A stretch of 64,000 nucleotides of DNA from Streptomyces sp. WM6386. Lineage in GTDB: Bacteria; Actinomycetota; Actinomycetes; Streptomycetales; Streptomycetaceae. The notes below the pieces were generated by a model that was not told the origin of the DNA, ran no database searches, and worked only from the letters and a program-made list of their open reading frames with translations. This document shows, one piece after another, positions 43,682 through 52,737 of the stretch; positions within the stretch are counted from its first letter, which is position 1; each line of letters begins with the position of its first letter. Where the stretch lies: NCBI RefSeq assembly GCF_000972385.1, contig NZ_JXTE01000003.1, positions 62,001-126,000 of the forward strand, given 5' to 3'. The translations under genes were made by a program, and so were the position numbers.

Positions 43682-43708
43682 CAATCCGCCCTGCCGACCG
43701 CTCCGAAT
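43682..43708 (+). promoter_or_regulatory. SigK-type promoter of the DUF4331 operon
   Basis: CAATCC (43682-43687), 15 bases, and CCGAAT (43703-43708) mirror the sigK promoter with the same spacing. Predicted start near 43715, about 33 bases before the ATG at 43748. Confidence 0.68.
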
Positions 43709-43747
43709 CAGCGTTCGTCAGGCAAGTTGGGACTGAGGACGGACGGC

Positions 43748-45283
43748 ATGACACCTATCTCCAGGAGCGGTGCGGGGCGCAGGAGCGTCGCGACCCTCAT
43801 ATGCGCTTCGCTGGCCGCCGGGGGGCTCACAGCCGCCGCTGTGGCCGCGCTGGAACCGGGGGCGGCCAGCGCCTCCAGTCACCGGGAAGCCCCGCTCATC
43901 TCCGGGGACCCGCAGTACGACAACACGGACGTGTACGCCTTCGTCAGCCCGGACAAGCCGGACACGACGACGCTCATCGCGAACTGGATCCCGTTCGAGG
44001 ACCCGGCCGGCGGACCGAACTTCTTCACGTTCGCCGAGGACGCCCAGTACGACATCCACATCGACAACAACGGCGACGCGCAGGGCGAACTGCTCTTCCG
44101 CTACACCTTCAAGACGCATGTGAAGAACGACAAGACGTTCCTGTACAACACGGGCCCCGTCGAGTCCCTCGACGACCCCGACCTCAACGTCACGCAGACC
44201 TACGACATCGAACTCATCAAGCTGAAGAACCAGCATGAGGTGTCGAAGACCAAGGTCGCCGACGACGTGCCCGTGGCACCGTCGAACGTCGGCAAGGCGT
44301 CGATGCCGGACTACAACAAGCTGCGCAAGGAAGCCATCCACGAGCTGCCGGGCGGCTCGACGACCTTCGCCGGCCAGGCCGACGACCCGTTCTTCCTGGA
44401 CCTGCGCGTCTTCGACCTGCTGTACGGCGGCAACCTCTCCGAGGTCGGCCGGGACACCCTCAAGGGCTACAACGTCAACTCGGTCGCCCTCCAGGTACCG
44501 ACGGACATGATCACGGAGTCCAAGGACCAGCCGATCGTCGGCATCTGGTCGACGACCCAGCGCAAGAACGCGCAGGGGTACTACTCACAGGTCTCGCGCC
44601 TGGGCATGCCGCTGGTCAACGAGGTCGTCAACCCCATCAAGGACAAGGACAAGTTCAACGCGTCCGCGCCCTGGAACGACGGCGACTTCCTGCAGAACGT
44701 GACCAACCCGGAGCTGCCGAAGCTCATCGAGGCGATCTACAAGATCGACGCGCCCGACGAGCCGCGCAACGACCTCGTCGACGTCTTCCTGAAGGGCGTC
44801 GAGGGTCTCAACCAGCCGCCGCACGTGCGGGCGGCGGAGGAGCTGCGGCTCAACACGTCCATCAAGCCGACCCACGATCCCAAGCGGCTCGGTGTGCTGG
44901 ACGGCGACAACGCGGGCTTCCCGAACGGGCGTCGGCTCTCCGACGACGTGCTCGACGCCGCGCTGCAGGTCGTCGAGGGTGAACTCCTCGGTGCCAAGAA
45001 CGACTTGGGCGACGCGGTCGACAAGAACGACAAGAAGTTCAAGAAGTCCTTCCCGTACCTGGCCAACCCGACCGCGGGTTCCCGCGGGGCGCTGGCCAAG
45101 GGCACGAGCGGTGGGAACGACGTCCGTAACCAGCTGGGCGACGCGCTCCAGCCGGCCGGCTCCTCGACCGGGATGGACGACACCACTCTGGTCGCCGCGT
45201 CCGCCGGTGCCGGGGCCGCCGGTATCGCTCTGATCGGTGCGGGTCTCATGTGGTGGCGTCGGATGCGGACCCGGCCGTACTAG
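43748..45283 (+). CDS. Secreted DUF4331 protein with C-terminal membrane anchor
   Basis: A 511-residue exported protein. Signal residues are about 15-42 (LICASLAAGGLTAAAVAALEPG), the mature protein starts at SSHREAPLISGDP, and the DUF4331 domain fills the rest (YDNTDVYAFVSPDKPD, GGPNFFTFAEDA, AGQADDPFFLDLRVFD). A hydrophobic helix near the end (AAGIALIGAGLMWWRRMRTRPY) anchors it to the membrane. The function of the family is unknown. It heads an operon with a TPR protein and a NicO transporter. The start ATG has GAGGACGG upstream and a SigK-type promoter 40 bases away. Confidence 0.9.
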   Translation: MTPISRSGAGRRSVATLICASLAAGGLTAAAVAALEPGAASASSHREAPLISGDPQYDNTDVYAFVSPDKPDTTTLIANWIPFEDPAGGPNFFTFAEDAQYDIHIDNNGDAQGELLFRYTFKTHVKNDKTFLYNTGPVESLDDPDLNVTQTYDIELIKLKNQHEVSKTKVADDVPVAPSNVGKASMPDYNKLRKEAIHELPGGSTTFAGQADDPFFLDLRVFDLLYGGNLSEVGRDTLKGYNVNSVALQVPTDMITESKDQPIVGIWSTTQRKNAQGYYSQVSRLGMPLVNEVVNPIKDKDKFNASAPWNDGDFLQNVTNPELPKLIEAIYKIDAPDEPRNDLVDVFLKGVEGLNQPPHVRAAEELRLNTSIKPTHDPKRLGVLDGDNAGFPNGRRLSDDVLDAALQVVEGELLGAKNDLGDAVDKNDKKFKKSFPYLANPTAGSRGALAKGTSGGNDVRNQLGDALQPAGSSTGMDDTTLVAASAGAGAAGIALIGAGLMWWRRMRTRPY

Positions 45284-45303
45284 GCCGTATCCGAGCCGCG
45301 GGC

Positions 45304-45350
45304 CGGTGGGGTTGTCCGCGCCCCTGAAAGACGGGGCGTTGCCCCCACCG
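45304..45350. repeat. Nested hairpin between operon genes
   Basis: Outer arms CGGTGGGG/CCCCACCG enclose inner arms CGCCCC/GGGGCG around TGAAAGAC. It lies 20 bases after the DUF4331 stop and may lower expression of the downstream TPR and NicO genes. Confidence 0.55.
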
Positions 45351-45442
45351 TCCGCTTCGACTGGCGCGGCCCGCTCGTACTCATCCCCCACGGCGCGGGC
45401 CGCGCCTGCACATCCAGCCAGAGCGATCCCTAGGAGAGGGCA

Positions 45443-46810
45443 ATGGTCCCGGGTACGAACGACGACCAGACGACAGCCACCGGAGGCCGGCTGCGTGCCG
45501 TGCAGCTCGGCGGTTCTGCCGTTCTGCTGGCCGTTGCCCTCACCGCCGGTTCCATCGCCGTCGGTGCCCTGCGTGACGACGGCGGTACGACCGTCGCGGC
45601 CGCGCCGAGTGCCATGTCGCCGGCGGTGCTCTCCAGTGGGGACCTGGACGCGAGCATCTCCTCGCTGCAGGCCCATCTCCGTTCCCAGCCGAAGGACTTC
45701 GGCGGCTGGGCCACCCTCGGGCTCGCCTATGTCGAGCAGGCCCGCACCAAGGGCGACCCCTCCCGCTACCCGCAGGCCGACAAGGCCCTGAAGCGGTCGC
45801 TGGAACTGAAGGCCGACAACGAACAGGCCCTCGCCGGCCGAGCCGCCCTCGCGGCGGCCCGGCACGACTTCGAGGACGCCCTGAAGTACGCCGACCGCAC
45901 GCTGAAGCAGAACCCCTACAACGAACGCGCCCTGTCCTCCCGTATCGACGCCCTCGTCGAGCTCGGCCGCTACGCCGACGCCGCGAAGGCCGCCGACACG
46001 GCGGACTCCCGGAAGCCGGGGATCCCGGTCTTCACGCGGTACGCGTACGTCCATGAGCTGCGCGGCGACGTGACCACGGCGAAGCGGGTGCTGAAGCAGG
46101 CCTTCGCGTCGGCCTCCACCCCCGGTGACGTGGCGTACGTCGCCACCCAGCTCGGCCAACTCGCCTGGAACCAGGGCGAGTACAAGGAAGCCCTCAACCA
46201 CTACGCGCGGGCCCTGGCCGCCGACGAGGACTACCTCCCCGCCCTCGAGGGCCGCGCCCGTGCGCAGGCCGCGAGCGGCGACGAGAAGGAGGCGGTCCGA
46301 GGGCTCGAGAACGTCGTCGCCCACTATCCGCTGCCCGGCCCGCTCGTCGAGCTGGGCGAGCTGTACGCGGAGCGCGGAGACCAGGCCGCGGCCGATGACC
46401 AGTTCGCCCTGGTCGACGCCTGGACGGCGCTCGCCCGCGCCAACGGCGTCAACGCCGACCTGGACACCGCGCTCGCCGCCGCCGACCACGGCGACAAGAA
46501 GGCGGCGCTGCGCGCGGCCCGCGCCGAGTGGGACCGCCGGCACACCGTGCACACGGCGGACGCCCTGGCCTGGGCCCTGCACGTCAACGGCAAGGACGAG
46601 GAGGCCCTGCCGTACACCCGCCGGGCCACCGCGACCGGCTACCGCAACGCCTCGTTCCTCTATCACCGAGGTGTCGTCGAACGCGCCACGGGCCACGAGA
46701 AGGACGCCCGCACCCACCTGGCGGCGGCCCTGAAGCTGAACCCCGGCTTCTCGACCCTGGGTGCCGGCGAGGCCCGCAAGGCGCTCAAGGATCTGGAGGC
46801 GGCCAAGTGA
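45443..46810 (+). CDS. Membrane-anchored tetratricopeptide repeat protein
   Basis: A 455-residue protein. An N-terminal hydrophobic helix (residues 23-42, GSAVLLAVALTAGSIAVGAL) anchors an extracytoplasmic chain of about ten TPR units starting near residue 65 (WATLGLAYVEQA, ALAGRAALAAARHDFEDALKYADRTL, AWNQGEYKEALNHYARALA). TPR arrays bind partner proteins; here the partner may be the NicO or DUF4331 protein. The ribosome site AGGAGAGG precedes ATG 45443. The stop overlaps the next gene's GTG, so the TPR and NicO proteins are translationally coupled. Confidence 0.9.
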   Translation: MVPGTNDDQTTATGGRLRAVQLGGSAVLLAVALTAGSIAVGALRDDGGTTVAAAPSAMSPAVLSSGDLDASISSLQAHLRSQPKDFGGWATLGLAYVEQARTKGDPSRYPQADKALKRSLELKADNEQALAGRAALAAARHDFEDALKYADRTLKQNPYNERALSSRIDALVELGRYADAAKAADTADSRKPGIPVFTRYAYVHELRGDVTTAKRVLKQAFASASTPGDVAYVATQLGQLAWNQGEYKEALNHYARALAADEDYLPALEGRARAQAASGDEKEAVRGLENVVAHYPLPGPLVELGELYAERGDQAAADDQFALVDAWTALARANGVNADLDTALAAADHGDKKAALRAARAEWDRRHTVHTADALAWALHVNGKDEEALPYTRRATATGYRNASFLYHRGVVERATGHEKDARTHLAAALKLNPGFSTLGAGEARKALKDLEAAK

Positions 46811-48594
46811 GGTCCCGTTCTCTGTTCGCCTCCGGTGCGGCCGTGCTCACGGCCGCATGCGCGCTCGTACTCCTCCCCTCCGGAGTCGCGAGCGCGCACC
46901 CCCTCGGCAACTTCACCGTCAACCGCTACGACGGTCTCGTCGCCGCCCCGGGACAGCTGCGCGTCGACCACATCGAGGACCTCGCCGAGATCCCGGCGAC
47001 CCAGGCGAAGCCGGACATCGAGAAGCTGGGCATGGCCGGCTGGGCCGCACAGCGGTGCGAGACGGCCGCACGGGACAGCGCGGTCACCGTCGCCGGCCGT
47101 ACGGCCGCCCTGACGGTCCAGGACAGCAAGGCCCGTGTGCGGCCCGGTCAGGCGGGGCTCGACACCCTGCGGGTGGAGTGCGAGCTGACGGCACCGCTCC
47201 CCGAGGGCTCCACGGTCGCCCTCGGCTTCCGCAGCGCGGGCACGGACTCCGGGCCCGGCTGGCGGGAGATCACCGCGCGCGGCGACCGGATGACGCTCAC
47301 GGCATCGGACGTACCGACGAAGTCGCTCTCCCGCGAACTGACCGAATACCCGCAGGAGCTGCTCTCCTCCCCCGCCGACACCACGACGGCGGACCTGCGC
47401 GTACGCCCCGGCGGCCCGGCCCTGTCCGAGGAGCGGACAAACGCCCCGGCGGCCTCCGTACTCCCCCGCGGCGCCGACCGCTGGACCCGGGCGCTGGACT
47501 CCCTGGTGGCCCGCCACGACCTCACCTTCGGATTCGCCGCGCTGGCCCTGTTCATCGCCATAGCCCTGGGCGCGCTGCACGCGCTCGCCCCCGGTCACGG
47601 CAAGACCCTCATGGCGGCGGTGGCGACGGCCCGGGGCGGCAAGGCCCGTCTCAAGGACGTCATGCCCCTGGCCGCGTCGGTCACGGTGACCCACACGCTC
47701 GGCGTGGTCGCCCTGGGCCTGCTGGTCACGGCGGGTTCGGGGGCGGCGCCCTCGGTGATCACCTGGCTGGGCATCGCGAGCGGGGTGCTGGTGACGGGGG
47801 CCGGGCTGACGCTCGTACGACGGGCTTGGCACCACCGCAGGCATGTGCAGGGCCATGGGCACACACACGGACGCTCCCATGACCATGGGCATGACCATGG
47901 GCATGACCATGGGCATGGTCATGGTCATGGGCATGGGCATGGGCATGGTCATGGGCACGACGGCGGGCACGGGCACGACGACGGCGGACATGGGCACGAC
48001 GACGGCGGACATGGGCACGAGCACGAGCATGCGCACGAACCCGCCCCCGCCCCCGCGCGTCAACTGGCCCTGGTCGCCGCGCACAGCCACTCCGGCACCG
48101 GCCCTCACGGCCACACACACGACGACCCACACCACTCGCATGGCCATGGCCATGGCGACGACCACACTCACCCGCACCCCCATCCCCACACCCCTTCACA
48201 CACCGTCGAGCACACCCACGGCGGCTTCACCCACACCCACTCCACCGCCCCCACCCTCCGCGGCACGATCCTCCTCGGCTTCGCCGGTGGCCTGGTCCCC
48301 AGCCCCTCCGCGGTCGTGGTCCTCGTCGGCGCCATGGCGCTCGGCCAGGCCTGGTTCGGCTTCCTCCTGGTCGTCGCGTACGGCGTCGGTCTCGCGCTCA
48401 CTCTCACCGCGGCGGGGTTCGCCGTCGTGAAGCTGGGTACCGGGATGAATCGGCTGCTGGACCGGCGTCCCCGCTGGACCACGCATCCGGTGACGGCGCT
48501 CGTCCGCAGGTCCGCACCCCTGATGTCGGCGCTCCTCGTCGTGACGCTCGGGGCCGGATTGGTGCTCAAGGGGGCGGCATCCGCACTTGGCTGA
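46807..48594 (+). CDS. NicO family nickel/cobalt transporter with a histidine-rich loop
   Basis: A 595-residue membrane protein. A signal-like helix (residues 10-27) is followed by an extracytoplasmic domain (about 28-235) and then the NicO membrane domain with six or so helices. The metal-binding motif HALAPGHGKT is in the first core helix (about residues 257-266) and TVTHTLGVVALG in the next. Residues about 343-478 form a cytoplasmic or periplasmic loop in which roughly half the residues are His, built from GH and DH repeats. It exports or imports Ni or Co; direction is not readable. Starts at GTG 46807 within the TPR stop (GTGA). Confidence 0.92.
   Translation: MRSRSLFASGAAVLTAACALVLLPSGVASAHPLGNFTVNRYDGLVAAPGQLRVDHIEDLAEIPATQAKPDIEKLGMAGWAAQRCETAARDSAVTVAGRTAALTVQDSKARVRPGQAGLDTLRVECELTAPLPEGSTVALGFRSAGTDSGPGWREITARGDRMTLTASDVPTKSLSRELTEYPQELLSSPADTTTADLRVRPGGPALSEERTNAPAASVLPRGADRWTRALDSLVARHDLTFGFAALALFIAIALGALHALAPGHGKTLMAAVATARGGKARLKDVMPLAASVTVTHTLGVVALGLLVTAGSGAAPSVITWLGIASGVLVTGAGLTLVRRAWHHRRHVQGHGHTHGRSHDHGHDHGHDHGHGHGHGHGHGHGHGHDGGHGHDDGGHGHDDGGHGHEHEHAHEPAPAPARQLALVAAHSHSGTGPHGHTHDDPHHSHGHGHGDDHTHPHPHPHTPSHTVEHTHGGFTHTHSTAPTLRGTILLGFAGGLVPSPSAVVVLVGAMALGQAWFGFLLVVAYGVGLALTLTAAGFAVVKLGTGMNRLLDRRPRWTTHPVTALVRRSAPLMSALLVVTLGAGLVLKGAASALG
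47884..48018 (+). repeat. Tandem codon repeats encoding the histidine loop
   Basis: A run of CATGGGCATGAC and CATGGG units followed by two perfect tandem copies of a 21-base unit (47978-48018 region) that encodes GHDDGGH. Slippage here would change the loop length in frame, since the units are multiples of three. Confidence 0.7.
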
Positions 48595-48651
48595 GCTACT
48601 TTTGGGGAGAAATGACGCGAAGTCACGCGGAATTGCGAATGGGGGACGCCC

Positions 48652-50244
48652 GTGTCCGAAGATCCGGGCAGTGAACGTCTGATCGCGGGCCGCTACCGCC
48701 TCCTGTCCCCGCTCGGCGAGGGCGGCATGGGGACCGTGTGGCGCGCCCGCGACGAGGTGCTGCACCGTGAGGTCGCGGTCAAGGAGGTGCGCGCGCCCTC
48801 GGGCCTCGCGGTCTCGGACGTCGAGCGGTTGTACGCCCGGCTGGAGCGCGAGGCGTGGGCCGCGGCCCGGGTCTCCAACCGCAACGTGGTGACGGTGTAC
48901 GACGTGGCCACGCAGGACGGCCGCCCGTGGATCGTCATGGAGCTGGTCCGCGGTGTCTCGCTGGCCGACGTCCTGGACGCGGAGGGTCCGTTGCCCCCGC
49001 AGCGGGCCGCGCACATCGGCGCCGAGGTCCTCTCCGCGCTGCGGGCCGCGCACGAGGCGGGGGTGCTGCACCGGGACGTGAAGCCGGCCAACGTGCTGCT
49101 GTCGAACGACGGCCGCGTGGTGCTCACCGACTTCGGCATCGCCCAGGTGGAGGGCAGCTCGGCGCTCACGATGACCGGCGAGGTCATCGGATCGCCCGAA
49201 TTCCTGGCCCCGGAACGGGCGTTGGGCCGCACCCCCGGCCCCGAGTCCGACCTGTGGTCGCTGGGCGTGCTGCTGTACGCGGCGGTCGAGGGCAACTCGC
49301 CGTTCCGCCAGAACACCCCGCTGAGCACCCTGCGCGCAATCGTCGACGAGGAGCTGCCGACCCCGTACCGGGCCGGTCCGCTCACCCCTGTCATCGAGGG
49401 GCTGCTGCGCAAGGACCCGGCGGAGCGGCTGCCGGCCGACCGTGCCGAGCAGGACCTGCGGCTCGTCGCGGCGGGGGGCCCCACACGCGTCGAATCCGTC
49501 CCGCCGGTCCCGTACCCGCCGACGATGGCCGGCTACCGGGAGGAGCCGCCGACCACGCCCTTCCCGACGGCACCCACATCCCCCCCGCCGGCCGCTCCGA
49601 CGGCCAGGACGTCCTCCGGGCCTCCCGACCGCAACCGCCGTGCCGCGGTGGTGCTGATCGCGGGCCTCGCCGCTCTGGCGTTCGCGATCGCGGGGCTGAC
49701 GTACGCCCTGCTGAACCGCGACGACGACGGGGGCACACAGGGGAACAACGAGACGAGCCGGTCGACGGGTGAGACCACGCCGACCGGGACGGACGAGGAC
49801 AGTGAGGAGCCGCCGCCTCCTTCCACCCCGGACAAAACTACGACGAGCGCTCCACCGCCGGTGACCGTCCAGGCCACGCTCACGGGGGCGAACACGGAGT
49901 ACGCGGGGACCTGTCCGCCGCCGAACGCCGAGGCCCCCGCCTTCACGGCGACGATCACGGTGAGCCGGGTGCCGGCGGAGGTGCGCTACCGCTGGGTGTC
50001 GTCGGACGGCGATGTCATGGACAACGGCTGGAAGACGCTGTCGTTCCCGGCGGGCGGCGGCACCTCCAAGCAGGACAAGGTGGTCGCGACGACGAACAAC
50101 GACAGCGGGACGTTCGAGAGCGACATCAGTGTCGAGGTCCAGGACCCGCAGCACGTGAAGTCCAACTCGGTGCCGTTCTCGGTGACGTGCGAGACGGAGA
50201 CCCCGACGGACGGGGCCTCCCCTTCTCCTTCGGCTACCGAGTGA
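48652..50244 (+). CDS. Transmembrane Ser/Thr protein kinase
   Basis: A 530-residue eukaryotic-like kinase. The kinase domain covers residues 15-270: glycine loop LGEGGMGTVW, Lys44 in VAVKEV, catalytic Asp142 in HRDVKPAN and DFG in LTDFGIAQVE. A Pro-rich linker, one transmembrane helix (about residues 345-364) and an extracellular domain with two cysteines (TCPPPNAEAP, SVTCETE) follow. There are no PASTA repeats, so the ligand is not the usual peptidoglycan fragment. Starts at GTG 48652. It ends 4 bases from the convergent lipase gene. Target proteins are unknown. Confidence 0.93.
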   Translation: MSEDPGSERLIAGRYRLLSPLGEGGMGTVWRARDEVLHREVAVKEVRAPSGLAVSDVERLYARLEREAWAAARVSNRNVVTVYDVATQDGRPWIVMELVRGVSLADVLDAEGPLPPQRAAHIGAEVLSALRAAHEAGVLHRDVKPANVLLSNDGRVVLTDFGIAQVEGSSALTMTGEVIGSPEFLAPERALGRTPGPESDLWSLGVLLYAAVEGNSPFRQNTPLSTLRAIVDEELPTPYRAGPLTPVIEGLLRKDPAERLPADRAEQDLRLVAAGGPTRVESVPPVPYPPTMAGYREEPPTTPFPTAPTSPPPAAPTARTSSGPPDRNRRAAVVLIAGLAALAFAIAGLTYALLNRDDDGGTQGNNETSRSTGETTPTGTDEDSEEPPPPSTPDKTTTSAPPPVTVQATLTGANTEYAGTCPPPNAEAPAFTATITVSRVPAEVRYRWVSSDGDVMDNGWKTLSFPAGGGTSKQDKVVATTNNDSGTFESDISVEVQDPQHVKSNSVPFSVTCETETPTDGASPSPSATE

Positions 50245-50248
50245 CGGG

Positions 50249-51043
50249 TCAGGCCGCGCTGTTCAGTACGGGCAGATAGCCGCCGGCCTGGCCGGCCGCG
50301 GTGGGGTGGTACGACTCGCCGATGTTGAGCCAGTTGAGGCTGTGCAGCCAGGAGCCGCCGGAGCAGATCTCGTGGCCGGTGAAGGTGGGGCGGACGTCGC
50401 CCCAGGTGAAGCCGTGGTTCGCGGCGCGCTTCTGGATGGCGGTGTCGAGATAGTCGGCCGCGTCGTTGATCGCCTTCCGCTTGGTCTCGGAGAGGCCGAC
50501 GCAGGTTGCGCCGAGCTTGTAGAAGCGGGGATAGCCGAGGACCACGACGTGGGCGTTCGGGGCGCGGGTGGTGATCGCCGAGTAGACGTTGTCCAGCCGG
50601 CCGGGCAGCGTCGAGTCGACGTAGGCCTTCGCGGTGTTGATGCGGGACAGGCAGGAGCTGTCGGACTGGAGCACACAGGTGGTCATGACGTCGGAGAAGC
50701 CGGCGTCGTTGCCGCCGATGCTGATGGAGACCAGGGCGGTGGCACTGTTCAGCGGGGCCAGCTGGTTCGCCAGAACATCACCCGTTCGAGCGCCCGAGCA
50801 GGCCGTGAAGGCGAACGACGAGGGTGAGTTGGCGGCTGCCCAGAGGTAGGGGTGCGCCTTCGTGCTGCGCTTGCAGTCGCCGCTGGAGGAGATGTAGCTG
50901 CCGGCGCCCACCCCGGAGGAGTAGGAGTCGCCGAGGGCCACGTACGGGCCGCTGGCGGCCTGCGCGGGGGTTGCCCCCGCGAGTGCGGCGCCGACGGCGA
51001 GGAGGAGCGTGGTGACGTAAGCGGCAAATCGGGAACGTCTCAT
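50249..51043 (-). CDS. Secreted SGNH/GDSL lipase
   Basis: A 264-residue exported esterase or lipase of the Streptomyces SGNH type. The signal peptide runs to about residue 30 (LLLAVGAALAGATPAQAA); the nucleophile is Ser40 in GDSYSSG, block III is GGNDAGF and the C-terminal His246 lies in YHPTAAGQ with the Asp/His pair upstream. Six cysteines fit the three disulfides of these enzymes. It acts outside the cell on lipids or esters. The ribosome site GGGAGG precedes ATG 51043. Confidence 0.93.
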   Translation of the reverse strand: MRRSRFAAYVTTLLLAVGAALAGATPAQAASGPYVALGDSYSSGVGAGSYISSSGDCKRSTKAHPYLWAAANSPSSFAFTACSGARTGDVLANQLAPLNSATALVSISIGGNDAGFSDVMTTCVLQSDSSCLSRINTAKAYVDSTLPGRLDNVYSAITTRAPNAHVVVLGYPRFYKLGATCVGLSETKRKAINDAADYLDTAIQKRAANHGFTWGDVRPTFTGHEICSGGSWLHSLNWLNIGESYHPTAAGQAGGYLPVLNSAA

Positions 51044-51183
51044 GGAACCTCCCTTTAGCAGGATCTCTGCCTCAACCGTCGTAGCAACTACGCGTGTTGA
51101 CGGGAAGTGTCCATGCCAAGACTTTTCCTTCCTTACTCACCGCGTTCCTGTGTGTTCACAGTGTGTTTGATTACGCGCACATG

Positions 51184-51232
51184 ACAAATTTGTTGACGGG
51201 TACTCAACTGCCTTGATCTACACCCGTAGATC
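51184..51232. promoter_or_regulatory. Promoter-like region of the subtilisin gene
   Basis: The 312-base gap 51044-51355 holds an ACAAATTTGT palindrome (51184-51193), a -35 TTGACG (51193-51198), a -10 TCTACA (51217-51222) and the inverted repeat GATCTAC-ACCC-GTAGATC (51215-51232) lying over that -10. It would give a leader of about 125 bases. I see nothing else in the gap. Confidence 0.5.
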
Positions 51233-51355
51233 GCCCAGTCTTTACCCCAGCCGGTAGCGGAACGCGACGCTCCCGGTCGTGCGCGTCATGACGCGCGCCC
51301 CCCACTGACGCGCCCTCACCCAAGCGCGCGTCGCCTAAGAGGAGGACTCCCTCGT

Positions 51356-52558
51356 ATGGCACCACTGCGTAAGTTCCGGTTCGCCGCGATAACCAGCCTG
51401 GCGACCGCCGCCCTCGTGGGCGGACTCACCGCCCTTCCCGCCGAGGCCGCTCCGGCCGAGGGCAAGATCCTTGCCGCCGACTCTCCCACGGCGATCAAGG
51501 ACAGCTACATCGTCACCCTGAAGAAGGGCTCCACCGGCTTCAAGTCGGCCTCGGCCGCCGGAAAGAGCCTGGTCAAGGAGTACGGAGGCACGGTCAGGAA
51601 GACGTTCGGCAGCGCGCTGAACGGCTACTCCGCCACGCTCTCCGCGGCCGAGGCCAAGAGACTGGCGGCCGACCCGGCGGTGGCCTCCGTCGAGCAGAAC
51701 CAGCGCGTCCACGTGGACGCCACGCAGTCCAGCGCCCCCTGGGGCCTCGACCGCATCGACCAGGCCGCCCTTCCGCTTTCGGGCACCTACACCTACCCGG
51801 ACACCGCGGGCGCCGGAGTGACGGCCTACGTCATCGACACCGGTGTGCGCATCACCCACTCGCAGATCAGCGGCCGTGCCTCGTACGGTTACGACGCGGT
51901 CGACGGCGACACCACCGCCTCCGACGGCAACGGTCACGGCACCCACGTGGCCACCACGATCGCGGGTTCCACCTACGGTGTCGCCAAGCAGGCGAAGATC
52001 GTGGCGGTCCGGGTGCTCGACAACGCCGGCTCCGGCACCACGGCAGGCGTGGTCGCGGGTATCGACTGGGTGACCGCCAACCACTCGGGTCCCTCCGTGG
52101 CCAACATGTCGCTCGGCGGCGGCGCCTCGACCGCCCTGGACACCGCTGTGCGCAACTCCATCGCCAGCGGCGTGACCTACGCGATCGCGGCCGGCAACAG
52201 CAGCGCCAACGCCTCCTCGTACTCCCCCGCCCGGGTCACCGAGGCCATCACCGTCGGCGCCACCACCAGCACCGACGCCCGGGCCAGCTACTCGAACTAC
52301 GGCTCGGTCCTGGACATCTTCGCGCCGGGCTCCTCGATCACGGCGGGCTGGTACACCAGCGACACCGCGACCAACACCATCTCCGGTACGTCGATGGCGA
52401 CCCCGCATGTCGCGGGCGCGGCCGCGGTCTACCTGGCGGGCCACACCTCGGCCACCCCGGCCCAGGTCGCCACGGCGCTGACCGGCGGTGCCACCACCAA
52501 CGTGGTCACCAGCCCGGGCACCGGTTCGCCGAACCGGCTCCTGAAGCTCGTCTCGTAA
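51356..52558 (+). CDS. Secreted subtilisin-like serine protease (S8)
   Basis: A 400-residue pre-pro-protease. The signal peptide covers about residues 1-32 ([20 protein letters not shown]), the I9 propeptide inhibitor about 45-118 ([37 protein letters not shown]) and the protease domain the rest. The triad is Asp161 (VIDTGV), His194 (GHGTHV) and Ser346 ([11 protein letters not shown]), close to proteinase K-like enzymes. The domain ends with the peptidase, with no C-terminal extension. A perfect hairpin after the stop (52588-52620) ends the unit. Confidence 0.96.
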   Translation: MAPLRKFRFAAITSLATAALVGGLTALPAEAAPAEGKILAADSPTAIKDSYIVTLKKGSTGFKSASAAGKSLVKEYGGTVRKTFGSALNGYSATLSAAEAKRLAADPAVASVEQNQRVHVDATQSSAPWGLDRIDQAALPLSGTYTYPDTAGAGVTAYVIDTGVRITHSQISGRASYGYDAVDGDTTASDGNGHGTHVATTIAGSTYGVAKQAKIVAVRVLDNAGSGTTAGVVAGIDWVTANHSGPSVANMSLGGGASTALDTAVRNSIASGVTYAIAAGNSSANASSYSPARVTEAITVGATTSTDARASYSNYGSVLDIFAPGSSITAGWYTSDTATNTISGTSMATPHVAGAAAVYLAGHTSATPAQVATALTGGATTNVVTSPGTGSPNRLLKLVS

Positions 52559-52587
52559 CGCTCCCGCAGCGCACCATCTGAACGGCC

Positions 52588-52620
52588 GTTCCCCGGAGGT
52601 GACTTCCGCCTCCGGGGAAC
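52588..52620 (+). terminator. Terminator of the subtilisin gene
   Basis: A perfect 12-base stem GTTCCCCGGAGG / CCTCCGGGGAAC with a 9-base loop, 29 bases after the stop and followed by ACTTGTCTC. Confidence 0.85.
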
Positions 52621-52737
52621 ACTTGTCTCATTGTCCGTACCAACCGTGATACGCGGCCCTTTTCGGTCTTGACGGCCCCGGCACCCCTGCGCGACATTGA
52701 AGCCTCGCATCCGGCGCTTCGGGGGGCAAAGTCGCCA

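Noticed and set aside
47884..48018. A CRISPR-like repeat array
   Set aside because: The repeats are short, in frame, have no unique spacers and encode a histidine-rich loop.
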